64,000 bases of DNA. Origin: Pelodera strongyloides. Lineage: Eukaryota > Nematoda > Chromadorea > Rhabditida > Rhabditidae. This document shows positions 39,001 to 50,833 of this stretch, one piece after another (the first letter of the stretch is position 1; every line of letters begins with the position of its first letter). The notes beneath the pieces were generated by a model that worked only from the letters and a program-made list of their open reading frames with translations, did not search any database and was not told where the DNA came from. The position numbers and the translations under genes are program-made. The DNA is taken from assembly GCA_036852015.1 (NCBI GenBank), contig JAANDG010000325.1:62001-126000 (forward strand). Reading direction: 5' to 3'.

Positions 39001-40980
39001 TTTTCTTTTATTTGTATATGAAAGCAAGTTATAAACGATTGTTTGCGAGAAACACCAACCTTTTAAATTATATTTGCTAGTTATTGGAAACCTTTGCTTA
39101 CTTTGCTTATATTATCGCACGAATACGTAAACTGTACACGAGATGCATTCTTACCAAACAGACAGTAATATTTACCTATTGCTTCATTCCTACAGATACG
39201 AATATTGTCATGATTATGATATGAAATATGTTTGCGGAAACTTGTAGTGAACGCATGTTGTCACCATTTTGACGAATGCGGTTTTGGTAGACAAAATTTT
39301 AAATTGTGTAGAACGGATGCAAGGGCGCGGCCCATGGAAAATGTTAAAACGGATTTTTGAGCAGGATCTAGTCACGAAATTCATATATGCGTTCAAAAAC
39401 ACCCGATTTTTGAAACTTACATGGGAATACAGCGTCGAACATATGTTTCAAAACCGGCTGTTATACCGTTTTAATCCCAAATAACGTGCTCCTATCATTG
39501 TGCAAGGGAATTTAGCATAATTCCGTGGGCCAGGTCCTATCCGCTCTAAAGGCATCAGTATCACCCTTGAATTCCAAGTATTCTAGCACTTCCTCCTCGA
39601 ATAGTGGTTTCCGATGAGACTTCACAACCTCTAAATCAGCAATCCCTAAGCGCACAACAGCAGGACAAACAACCAAGGGTGAGTTTTGCATCATTGTGCT
39701 CTAGAAAATTAAAGTAATCAAAAGTTACCTTATAGGAAATGCACGTACATACATGTTATAGAATGAATGTCCGTTTCAGAGTTCCATAACTTCCACTGAA
39801 GCGTACGCAAAAGTGGGAGCTCATATGGGGAACAGTCAATCGTATAATGCTAGAATTACACGGTGAGACTGGTTAAAACAATACGAGTGAGCGAAATAAC
39901 AGCTAGGTTAAAGAGAAATGCTAGCCCCTTTGGAAAATTTGCATATGATAAGCAAATCCTATATATCCTAGGCTAATTTTGTACGATCGTCCACGGCAAT
40001 CGTACAAAATTAGCATAAGATACATAGGATTTGCTTATCATATGCAAATTTTCCAAAGGAGCTAGCATTTCGCTTTAAGAACAGAGTGTTTAAGTCAGAG
40101 CTCAACTTCACTGGTTTTCATAACCGTTCGAATTAGCATCACTTTAATAGGTTACATACGACAAGTCGAGTTAGAATTAAAGCGGTATAACATCCGGTTT
40201 TGAAACGTATGCTAGACACTGCATTGCGCGTAATGTATGCTGCGCGGTTTTTTATTCAACTTTGCGTAGTATAACATATGGGAATGCAATGGTCATGCGC
40301 TTCAAAATCCGGGAGATATATCGCTTTAAAAGAATCAAAATCCGGCCGATATATCGCTTTAATAGAATCAAAATCCGGCCGATATATCGCTTTAATAGAA
40401 CGGTGATACAGAAGAATACAACCTAGGTAGATGTCTATTCCATGAATAATTTGACAGTATACATCTAAGTTTATTAATAATAATAATAATCTTTGACTAC
40501 TTCAGAACCCGTGCTATCCGTGTGTCGTTCCTGTTGGTGGCTGCCTATATCGCCTGCTGGTTACCGTATAACCTACTCGGAGCTCTTCGACATCTGAGCC
40601 CCGAGCTATCGGAACAACACTTCAGCAGTGTAAGTGATAATTAATTAATCAATTACAAATGAAAATAAAAAAATGGAATAATTATTTGTATGAATAGGAA
40701 AGTAATAACGAGACTTTCATCCAATTCAAGTGTAGTCCTGTAGTACAAATCATAAGTTCCACATCCGTTGACATAATCATAGACGGACGAAAATCTGCTA
40801 ATTAAGCCAAGTGGATTCATTTTGAAGAAAAAGTCACATTATAATATTACACGATGCACCTGATAATCATTATCTTTTCAGCTCTATTTTCTTCACGAAT
40901 TGATTGTGTTCAACTCGGTGATCAATCCGTATCTTTATGGATTGTTTGGAAACCTCAGAAAACCGATTTCGAGGAACTAA
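33647..40980 (+). CDS. Rhodopsin-family neuropeptide receptor, GnRH/AKH-receptor type
   Basis: A predicted seven-helix plasma-membrane receptor for a GnRH/AKH-like peptide. Eleven exons join in phase into 389 residues: 33647-33790, 34112-34206, 34602-34686, 35373-35464, 35768-35885, 36204-36344, 36855-37002, 38687-38727, 39780-39862, 40506-40629, 40882-40980. TM1 contains [10 protein letters not shown] and TM2 [12 protein letters not shown]3 carries the disulfide Cys ([14 protein letters not shown]) and ends AVDRLLSVL, so DRY is DRL. The second loop supplies the partner Cys (NWSQCMQ). TM5 is in exon 6. The third loop spans exons 7-9. TM6 is [12 protein letters not shown] and TM7 [16 protein letters not shown]. 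The protein stops right after LRKPISRN, so it has almost no C-terminal tail. The ATG follows a TTTTTTCAG by one base. Small exons 8 and 9 are the least certain. Confidence 0.85.
35973..36063. repeat. (TA)n microsatellite in a receptor intron
   Basis: About 90 bp of TA repeats with two TATCTA interruptions, between the exons ending at 35885 and starting at 36204. Confidence 0.95.
37356..37527. mobile_element. Family 1 MITE in a receptor intron
   Basis: TTAAAGCGACATATCGGCCGG...TTTTGAAACGCATCG is mirrored by GATGCGTTTCAAAAACCGG...GGTATTTCGCTTTAA. TTAA flanks both ends. Confidence 0.85.
37934..38020 (+). tRNA. tRNA-like sequence, probably a pseudogene or tRNA-derived repeat
   Basis: An A-box-like TAGCATAGTTCAATAGGTAG and a good B box GGTTCGAATCTC are correctly ordered. 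The T arm pairs GTGGG with CTCGC around TTCGAAT. An anticodon-like arm TTGGA-CTATGAA-TCGAG would present ATG, with one mispair. A long variable region follows. The acceptor stem (GATAAGC against CAGCGGC) does not pair and the D stem has a mismatch. A functional tRNA is therefore unlikely. It lies in the large receptor intron, same strand. Confidence 0.4.
39380..39474. mobile_element. Truncated family 1 MITE
   Basis: CGATTTTTGAAAC (39401-39416 region) and GTTTCAAAACCGGCTG...TATACCGTTTTAA form short inverted arms with little interior. Confidence 0.45.
39908..40078. mobile_element. Family 2 palindromic MITE, second copy
   Basis: Nearly the same sequence as 13530-13700, with the same centre GATCGTCCACGGCAATC and TTAA at both ends. 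It sits in the receptor intron between exons 9 and 10. Confidence 0.9.
40177..40396. mobile_element. Family 1 MITE with amplified right end
   Basis: TTAAAGCGGTATAACATCCGG is mirrored by GATATATCGCTTTAA at 40328. Two further tandem copies (about 32 bp each) of AATCAAAATCCGGCCGATAT plus ATCGCTTTAA follow directly, so only the right terminus was multiplied. Confidence 0.75.
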
Positions 40981-41620
40981 AAGTAGAAAAAGACAAACGT
41001 ATTTGTTTATCTTTATCTCATATGGAAGTACATTCAAGTACATAATCAAACCTTTAATATTCACAGAGAAACCCCTTGAAACATTGCTCATGTAAGTGTA
41101 GAGTGTAGGAGATCCTATTTACAAACTAATAAACATCCCGATCCTAAATAACAACCATTACGAAATAAGATTAATTACTATATGCATGTGCAGAAACAGG
41201 ATCTCCTACACTCTACACTTACACTCATTTTATCATCAGATTCGTGATAGAATATGATTTCGAACTCGAACTAGTCCCTCTGTCCCCCATATGTGTTTTT
41301 GATCTCTTCGAATGATCTCCTGTATTATATTTTTTATTTACGGGTGAAATTTTTCTTATTTGTTTTTGATTTATATGTTATTCCTAGTTGCAATACATAA
41401 TTTGAAGAATGTAATTTTGAAACTGGCCCATATACTGGATTAATCGCACAAATATTTCCAGAAGTTACATATTTTATGTATTCGGTCCCATTTGTGCAGT
41501 GCCAATGTTGTCCACATATCATATTTATTATTTAGTTGTTTAATATTCGAGAAATAAAAGTTGATGAATTTGTAAAGGAGGTTTGCATCAGCATGTGGAA
41601 ATAAAAGTCGGATGACAACC
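40981..41620. other. 3' flank of the receptor gene
   Basis: AT-rich, containing the fold-back element at 41092-41223 and then the start of the satellite. The first AATAAA after the receptor stop that I note is at 41128-41133, inside that element. Confidence 0.5.
41092..41223. mobile_element. Short MITE with 27-bp inverted ends
   Basis: GTAAGTGTAGAGTGTAGGAG followed by ATCCT is mirrored by AGGATCTCCTACACTCTACA followed by CTTAC. The interior is about 80 bp and includes AATAAA. Confidence 0.8.
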
Positions 41621-44600
41621 AGCGGTTTTCAAGTGAAATACATCTTGCCACAGGGTTTTCTGCTTGAAAACCGTGTGGCCAGATCGGTTTCAAGTGAAAT
41701 ACATCTGCCACAGGGCTTTCTGTGTGAAAACAGTGTGGCAAGATCAGTTTCAAGTGAAATACATCTGCCACAGGGTTTTCTGCTTGAATACAGTGTGGCA
41801 AGATCAGTTTCAAGTGAAATACATCTGCCACAGGGTTTTCTGCTTGAAAACCGTGTGGCAAGATCAGGTTTCAAGTGAAATACATCTTGCCACAGGGTAT
41901 TCTGTTTGAAAACAGTGTGGCAAGATCAGTTTCAAGTGAAATACATCTGCCACAGGGTTTTCTGCTTGAATACAGTGTGGCAAGATCAGTTTCAAGTGAA
42001 ATACATCTGCCACAGGGCTTTCTGCTTGAAAACAGTGTGGCAAGATCAGTTTCAAGTGAAATACATCTTGCCACAGGGTTTTCTGCTTGAAACCCGTGTG
42101 GCCAGAAGTGAAATACATCTGCCACAGGGTTTTCTGCTTGAAAACAGTGTGGCAAGATCAGTTTCAAGTGAAATACATCTGCCACAGGGTTTTCTGCTTG
42201 AAAACCGTGTGGCAAGATCAGTTTCAAGTGAAATAAATCTTGCCACAGGGTTTTCTGCTTGAATACAGTGTGGCAAGATCAGTTTCAAGTGAAATACATC
42301 TGCCACAGGGTTTTCTGCTTGAAAACCGTGTGGCAAGATCAGTTTCAAGTGAAATACATCTGCCACAGGGTTTTCTGCTTGAATACAGTGTGGCAAGATC
42401 AGTTTCAAGTGAAATACATCTTGCCACAGGGTTTTCTACTTGAAAACCGTGTGGCAAGATCAGTTCCAAGTGAAATACATCTTGCCACAGGGTTTTCTGC
42501 TTGAAAACCGTGTGGCAAGATCAGTTTCAAGTGAAATACATCTTGCCACAGGGTTTTCTGCTTGAAAACCGTGTGGCAAGATCAGTTTCAAGTGAAATAC
42601 ATCTGCCACAGGGTTTTCTGCTTGAAAACCGTGTGGCAAGATCAGTTTCAAGTGAAATACATCTGCCACAGGGTTTTCTGCTTGAAAACCGTGTGGCAAG
42701 ATCAGTTTCAAGTGAAATACATCTTGCCACAGGGTTTTCTGCTTGAAAACAGTGTGGCAAGATCAGTTTCAAGTGAAATACATCTTGCCACAGGGTTTTC
42801 TGCTTGAAAACCGTGTGGCAAGATCAGTTTCAAGTGAAATAAATCTTGCCACAGGGTTTTCTGCTTGAAAAACATGTGGCAAGATCAGTTTCAAGTGAAA
42901 ACATCTTGCCACAGGGTTTTTCTGCTTGAAAACAGTGTGGCAAATCAGTTTTCAAGTGAAATACATCTTGCCCACAGGGTTTTCTGCTTGAAAACAGTGT
43001 GGCAAGATCAGTTTCAAGTGAAATACATCTTGCCACAGGTTTTCTACTTGAAAACCGGTGGCAAGATTTTTCAACTGAAATACATCTTGCCACAGGGTTT
43101 TCTGCTTGAAAACCGTGTGGCAAGATCAGTTTCAAGTGAAATACATCTTGCCACAGGGTTTTCTGCTTGAAAACCGTGTGGCAAGATCAGTTTCAAGTGA
43201 AATACATCTTGCCACAGGGTTTTCTGCTTGAAAAAAAAAAACAAGTGTGGCAAGATCAGTTTCAAGTGAAATACATCTTGCCACAGGGTTTTTCTGCTTG
43301 AAAACAGTGTGGCAAGATCAGTTTCAAGTGAAATACATCTTGCCACAGGGTTTTCTCTTCAAAACAGTGTGGCAAGATCAGTTTCAAGTGAAATACATCT
43401 GCCACACAGGGTTTTCTGCTTGAAAACAGTGTGGCAAGATCAGTTTCAAGTGAAATACATCTGCCACAGGGTTTTCTGCTTGAAAACCGTGTGGCAAGAT
43501 CAGTTTCAAGTGAAATACATCTGCCACAGGGTTTTCTGCTTGAAAACCGTGTGGCAAGATCAGTTTCAAGTGAAATACATCTTGCCACAGGGTTTTCTGC
43601 TTGAAAACAGTGTGGCAAGATCAGTTTCAAGTGAAATACATCTTGCCACAGGGTTTTCTGCTTGAAAACAGTGTGGCAAGATCAGTTTCAAGTGAAATAC
43701 ATCTTGCCACAGGGTTTTCTGCTTGAAAACCGTGTGGCAAGATCAGTTTCAAGTGAAATACATCTTGCCACAGGGTTTTCTGCTTGAAAACAGTGTGGCA
43801 GATCAGTTTCAAGTGAAATACATCTTGCCACAGGGTTTTCTTCTTGAAAACAGTGTGGCAGATCAGTTTCAAGTGAAATACATCTTGCCACAGGGTTTTC
43901 TTCTTGAAAACAGTGTGGCAGATCAGTTTCAAGTGAAATACATCTTGCCACAGGGTTTTCTGCTTGAAAACAGTGTGGCAAGATCAGTTTCAAGTGAAAT
44001 ACATCTGCCACAGGGTTTTCTGCTTGAAAACAGTGTGGCAAGATCAGTTTCAAGTGAAATACATCTTGCCACAGGGTTTTCTGCTTGAAAACCGTGTGGC
44101 AAGATCAGTTTCAAGTGAAATACATCTTGCCACAGGGTTTTCTGCTTGAAAACCGTGTGGCAAGATCAGTTTCAACTGAAATACATCTTGCCACAGGGTT
44201 TTCTGCTTGAAAACCGTGTGGCAAGATCAGTTTCAAGTGAAATACATCTTGCCACAGGGTTTTCTGTTTGAAAACAGTGTGGCAAGATCAGTTTCAAGTG
44301 AAATACATCTTGCCACAGGGTTTTCTGCTTGAAAACCGTGTGGCAAGATCAGTTTCAAGTGAAATACATCTTGCCACAGGGTTTTCTCTGCTTGAAAACA
44401 GTGGCAAGATCAGTTTCAACTGAAATACATCTTGCCACAGGGTTTTCTGCTTGAAAACCGTGTGGCAAGATCAGTTTCAAGTGAAATGCCACAGGGTTTT
44501 CTGTTGAAAACCGTGTGGCAAGATCAGTTTCAAGTGAATACATCTTGCCACAGGGTTTTCTGCTTGAAACAGTGTGGCAAATCAGTTTAAAGTGAAATAC

Positions 44601-47600
44601 ATCTTGCCACAGGGTTTCTGTTGAAAACAGTGTGGCAAGATCAGTTTCAAGTGAAATACATCTTGCCACAGGGTTTCTTTGAAAACCGTGTGGCAAGATC
44701 AGTTTCAAGTGAAATACATCTTGCCACAGGGTTTTCTGCTTGAAAACCGTGTGGCAAGATCAGTTTCAAGTGAAATACATCTTGCCACAGGGTTTTCTGC
44801 TTGAAAACCGTGTGGCAAGATCAGTTTCAAGTGAAATACATCTTGCCACAGGGTTTTCTGCTTGAAAACAGTGTGGCAAGATCAGTTTCAAGTGAAATAC
44901 ATCTTGCCACAGGGTTTTCTGCTTGAAAACCGTGTGGCAAGATCAGTTTCAAGTGAAATACATCTTGCCACAGGGTTTTCTGCTTGAAAACAGTGTGGCA
45001 AGATCAGTTTCAAGTGAAATACATCTTGCCACAGGGTTTTCTGCTTGAAAACAGTGTGGCAAGATCAGTTTCAAGTGAAATACATCTTGCCACAGGGTTT
45101 TCTGCTTGAAAACCGTGTGGCAAGATCAGTTTCAAGTGAATACATCTGCCACAGGGTTTTTTCTGTTGAAAACAGTGTGGCAAGATCAGTTTTCAATGAA
45201 ATACATCTTGCCACAGGGTTTTCTGCTTGAAAACAGTGTGGCAAGATCAGTTTCAAGTGAAATACATCTTGCCACAGGGTTTTCTGTTGAAAACAGTGTG
45301 GCAGATCAGTTTCAAGTGAAATACATCTGCCACAGGGTTTTCTTTTGTTTTGAAAACCGCCACAGGTTTTCTGTTGAAAAGTGTGGCAAGATCATTTTCA
45401 AGTGAAATACATCTGCCACAGGGTTTTCTGCTGAAAACAGTGTGGCAAGATCAGTTTCAACTGAAATACATCTTGCCACAGGGTTTTCTGCTTGAAAACA
45501 GTGTGGCAAGATCAGTTTCAACTGAAATACATCTTGCCACAGGGTTTTCTACTTGAAAACAGTGTGGCAAGATCAGTTTCAACTGAAATACATCTTGCCA
45601 CAGGGTTTTCTTTCTTGAAAACAGTGTGGCGAGATCAGTTTCAACTGAAATACATCTTGCCACAGGGTTTTCTGCTTGAAAACAGTGTGGCAAGATCAGT
45701 TTCAAGTGAAATACATCTTGCCACAGGGTTTTCTGCTTGAAACAGTGTGGCAAGATCAGTTTCAAGTGAAATAAAACATCTGCCCATTTTTTTGACTGTG
45801 CAAGGGTTTTCAGAAATTTCTGCTTGAAAACAGTGTGGCAAGATCAGTTTCAAGTGAAATACATCTGCCACAGGGTTTTCTGCTTGAAAACAGTGTGGCA
45901 AGATCAGTTTCAAGTGAAATACATCTTGCCACAGGGTTTTCTGCTTGAAAACAGTGTGGCAAGATCAGTTTCAAGTGAAATACATCTTGCCACAGGGTTT
46001 TCTGCTTGAAAACCGTGTGGCAAGATCAGTTTCAAGTGAAATACATCTGCCACAGGGTTTTCTGCTTGAAAACAGTGTGGCAAGATCAGTTTCAAGTGAA
46101 ATACATCTTGCCACAGGGTTTTCTGCTTGAAAACCGTGTGGCAAGATCAGTTTTCAAGTGAAATACATCTTGCCACAGGGTTTTCTGATTGAAAACAGTG
46201 TGGCAAGATCAGTTTCAAGTGAAATACATCTTGCCACAGGGTTTTCTGCTTGAAAAACAGTGTGGCAAGATCAGTTTCAAGTGAAATACATTCTGCCAAC
46301 AGGGTTTTCTGCTTGAAACAGTGTGGCAAGATCAGTTTCAAGTGAAATACATCTTGCCCACAGGGTTTTCTGCTTGAAAAAACCGTGTGGCAAGATCAGT
46401 TTTCAAGTGAAATACATCTTGCCACAGGGTTTTCTGCTTGAAAACCGTGTGGCAAGATCAGTTTCAAGTGAAATACATCTGCCACAGGTTTTTCTGCTTG
46501 AAAACAGTGTGGCAAGATCAGTTCAACAAGTGAAATACATCTTGCCACAGGGTTTTCTGCTTGAAAACAGTGTGGCAAGATCAGTTTCAAGTGAAATACA
46601 ATCTGCCAGGGTTTTCATTGAAAACCGTGTGGCTCAGATTCAAGTTAAATACATCTGCCACAGGGTTTTCTGTTGAAAACCGTGTGGCAAGATCAGTTTC
46701 AAGTGAAATACATCTTGCCACAGGGTTTTCTGCTTGAAAACCGTGTGGCACAGATCAGTTTCAGTTTCAAGTGAAAGTACATCTTGCCACAAGGATTAAA
46801 AAAAAACAAAAACTAGTGTGCAAAACAGTGAAGTTCACAAGTGAAAATACATCTGCCACAGGGTTTTCTGCTTGAAAACAGTGTGGCAAGATCAGTTTCA
46901 AGTGAAATACATCTGCCACAGGGTTTTTCTTTTTTTTTCTGTTGAAAACATGGGTGGCAGATCAGTTTCAAGTGAAATACATCTTGCCACAGGGTTTTCT
47001 GCTTGAATACAGTGTGGCAAGATCAGTTTCAAGTGAAATACATCTGCCACAGGGTTTTCTGCTTGAAAACAGTGTGGCAAGATCACTTTCAAGTGAAATA
47101 CATCTGCCACAGGGCTTTCTGTGTGAAAACAGTGTGGCAAGATCAGTTTCAAGTGAAATACATCTGCCACAGGGTTTTCTGCTTGAAAACCGTGTGGCAA
47201 GATCAGTTTCAAGTGAAATACATCTTGCCACAGGGTTTTCTGCTTGAAAACAGTGTGGCAAGATCAGTTTCAAGTGAAATACATCTGCCACAGGGTTTTC
47301 TGCTTGAAAACAGTGTGGCAAGATCAGTTTCAAGTGAAATACATCCTGCCACAGGGTTTTCTTTTCTGCTTGAAACCGTGTGGCAAGATTCAGTTTAAGT
47401 GAAATACATCTGCCACAGGGTTTTCTGCTTGAAAACAGTGTGGCAATATCACTTTCAAGTGAAATACATCTGCCACAGGGTTTTCTGCTGAAAACAGTGT
47501 GGCAAGATCAGTTTCCAAGTGAAATCATCTGCCACAGGGTTTCTGCTTGAAACCGTGTGGCAAGATCAGTTTTCAAGTGAAATACATCTGCCCGGGGTTT

Positions 47601-50600
47601 TCTGCTTGAAAACCGTGTGGCAAGATCAGTTTCAAGTGAAATACATCTGCCCCAGGGTTTTCTGCTAATACAGTGTGGCAAGATCAGTTTCAAGTGAAAT
47701 ACTTTGCACAGGTTTTCTGCTTGAAACAGTTTCAAGTGGCAAGATCAGTTTTCAAAATACAGCCACAGGGCTTTCTGTGTGAAAACAGGTGAAGATCATT
47801 TCAAGTGAAATACATCTGCCACAGGGTTTTCTGCTTGAAAACCGTGTGGCAAGATCAGTTTCAAGTGAAATACATCTGCCACAGGGTTTTCTGCTTGAAA
47901 ACCGTGTGGCAAGATCAGTTTCAAGTGAAAAACATCTGCCACAGGGTTTTCTGCTTGAAAACACGTGTGGCAAGATCAGTTTCAAGTGAAATACATCTGC
48001 CACAGGGTTTTCTGCTTGAAAACGGTGGCAAGATCAGTTTCAAGTGAAATACATCTTGCCACAGGGTTTTCTACTTGAAAACCGTGTGGCAAGATCAGTT
48101 CCAAGTGAAATACATCTTGCCACAGGGTTTTCTGCTTGAAAACCGTTGTCAGTGAAAATACATATTGCACAGAGAAAACCGTGTGGCAAGATCAGTCCAG
48201 TGAAATACATCGCCACAGGGTTTTCTGCTTGAAAACCGTGTGGCAAGATCAGTTTCAAGTGAAATACATCTGCCACAGGGTCTGTTTGAGTGAAAAGTGT
48301 GGCAAGATCAGTTCAATTGAAAAAATCTGCCACAGGGTTTTCTGCTGAAAAAGTGTGGCAAGATCAGTTTCAAGTGAATACATCTGCCACAGGGTTTCTT
48401 TGAAAACCTGTGGCAAGATCAGTTTCAAGTGAAATACATCCTTGCCACAGGGTTTTCCTTTGAAACCGTGTGGCAAGATCAGTTCAAGTGAAATACATCT
48501 GCCACAGGGTTTTGAAATGCTTGCAAGAAAATACATCTTGCCACAGGGTATTCTGTTTGAAAACAGTGTGGCAAGATCAGTTTCAAGTGAAATACATCTT
48601 GCCACAGGGTTTTCTGCTTGAATACAGTGTGGCAAGATCAGTTTCAAGTGAAATACATCTGCCACAGGGTTTTCTGTTTGAAAACAGTGTGGCAAGATCA
48701 GTTTCAAGTGAAATACATCTGCCACAGGGTTTTCTGCTGCTTGAAAGTGTGGCAAGATCAGTTTCAAGTGAAATACATCTGCCACAGGGTTTTCTGTTGA
48801 AAACAGTGTGGCAAGATCAGTTTCAAGTGAAATACATCTGCCACAGGGTTTTCTGTTTGAAAACAGTGTGGCAAGATCAGTTTCAAGTGAAATACATCTG
48901 CCACAGGGTTTTCTGCTTGAAAACCGTGTGGCAAGATCAGTTTCAAGTGAAATACATCTGCCACAGGGCTTTCTGTGTGAAAACAGTGTGGCAAGATCAG
49001 TTTCAAGTGAAATACATCTGCCACAGGGTTTTCTGCTTGAAAACCGTGTGGCAAGATCAGTTTCAAGTGAAATACATCTGCCACAGGGTTTTCTGCTTGA
49101 AAACAGTGTGGCAAGATCAGTTTCAAGTGAAATACATCTGCCACAGGGTTTTCTGCTTGAAAAAACAGTGTGGCAAGATCAGTTTCAAGTGAAACCATCT
49201 GCCACAGGGTTTTCTGCTTGAAAACAGTGTGGCAAGTCAGTTTTCAAGTGAAATACATCTTGCCACAGGGTTTTCTGCTTGAAAACCGTGTGGCAAGATC
49301 AGTTTCAAGTGAAATACATCTGCCACAGGGTTTTCTGCTTGAAAACCGTGTGGCAAGATCAGTTTCAAGTGAAATACATCTGCCACAGGGTTTTCTGTTT
49401 GAAAACGTGTGGCAAGATCAGTTTCAAGTGAAAATACATCTTGCCACAGGGTTTTTTGAAAAAACAGTGTGGCAAGATCAGTTTCAAAGTGAAATACATT
49501 TGCCACAGGTTTTTGCTTGAAAACCGTGTGGCAAATCAGTTTCAAGTGAAATACATCTTGCCACAGGGTTTTCTGCTTGAAAACCGTGTGGCAAGATCAG
49601 TTTCAAGTGAAATACATCTGCCACAGGGTTTTCTGCTTGAAAACAGTGTGGCAAGATCAGTTTCAAGTGAAATACATCTGCCACAGGGTTTTCTGCTTGA
49701 AAACAGTGTGGCAAGATCAGTTTCAAGTGAAATACATCTGCCACAGGGTTTTCTGCTTGAAAACAGTGTGGCAAGATCAGTTTCAAGTGAAATACATCTG
49801 CCACAGGGCTTTCTGTTTGAAAACAGTGTGGCAAGATCAGTTTCAAGTGAAATACATCTGCCACAGGTTTTCTTGAACAGTTGGCAAGATCAGTTTCAAG
49901 TGAAATACATTGCCACAGGGTTTTCTGCTTGAAAACCGTGTGGCAAGATCAGTTTCAAGTGAAATACATCTGCCACAGGGCTTTCTGTGTGAAAACAGTG
50001 TGGCAAGATCAGTTTCAAGTGAAATACATCTGCCACAGGGTTTTCTGCTTGAAAACCGTGTGGCAAGATCAGTTTCAAGTGAAATACATCTGCCACAGGG
50101 TTTTCTGCTTGAAAACCGTGTGGCAAGATCAGTTTCAAGTGAAATACATCTGCCACAGGGCTTTCTGTGTGAAAACAGTGTGGCAAGATCAGTTTCAAGT
50201 GAAATACATCTGCCACAGGGTTTTCTGCTTGAAAACCGTGTGGCAAGATCAGTTCGAAGTGAAATACATCTTGCCACAGGGTTTTCTGTTTGAAAGTAGT
50301 GTGGCAAGATCAGTTTCAAGTGAAATACATCTTGCCACAGGGTTTTCTGCTTGAAAACAGTGTGGCAAGATCAGTTTAAGTGAAATACATCTGCCACAGG
50401 GTTTGAAGTGCAGATGTTTCAAAGAAATACATCTTGCCACAGGGTTTCAAAAGTGCGGCAGATCAGTTTCAAGTGAAATACATCTTGCCACAGGGTTTTC
50501 TGCTTGAAAACAGTGTGGCAAGATCAGTTTCAAGTGAAATACATCTGCCACAGGGCTTTCTGTGTGAAAACAGTGTGGCAAGATCAGTTTCAAGTGAAAT

Positions 50601-50833
50601 ACATCTGCCACAGGGTTTTCTGCTGAAAACCGTGTGTGGCAAATCAGTTCAAGTGAAATACATCTTGCCACAGGGTTTTCTTCAGTGTGGCAAAAAGTGA
50701 AAACATCTTGCCACAGGTTTTCTCTTAAAACAGTGTGGCAAGATCTTCGAAGAAATACATCTTTCAACAGGGTTTCTGTGAAAACAGTGGAATGATCAGT
50801 TTCAAGTGCACAGGGTTTTCTGCTTGAAAGCAA
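41621..50833. repeat. Satellite A: 60/61-bp tandem array, about 9.2 kb
   Basis: Roughly 150 head-to-tail monomers. One monomer in two pieces reads GGTTTTCTGCTTGAAAACAG and TGTGGCAAGATCAGTTTCAA, then GTGAAATACATC(T)TGCCACAG. The extra T separates 61-bp from 60-bp units. Each monomer holds a 5-bp hairpin TTTTC-TGCTT-GAAAA and an 11-bp inverted repeat TGTGGCAAGAT...ATCTTGCCACA. Common variants are CAGTG or CCGTG, and CTTTCTGTGTGAAAACAG, which recurs 180 bp apart near 49980 and 50160. Damaged zones with many indels lie near 43000, 44500, 45150-45400, 46600-46850, 47500-47800, 48150-48540 and 50640-50830. Open frames on both strands are by-products of the period. I call no gene here. Confidence 0.97.

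Noticed and set aside
41612..50700. Many open frames of 60-240 codons on both strands (repeating SVARSVSSEIHLPQGFL or ADVFHLKLILPHCFQAENP)
   Set aside because: They are a by-product of a 60-bp satellite period that is a multiple of three. Frames exist on both strands at once and break wherever 61-bp units occur.
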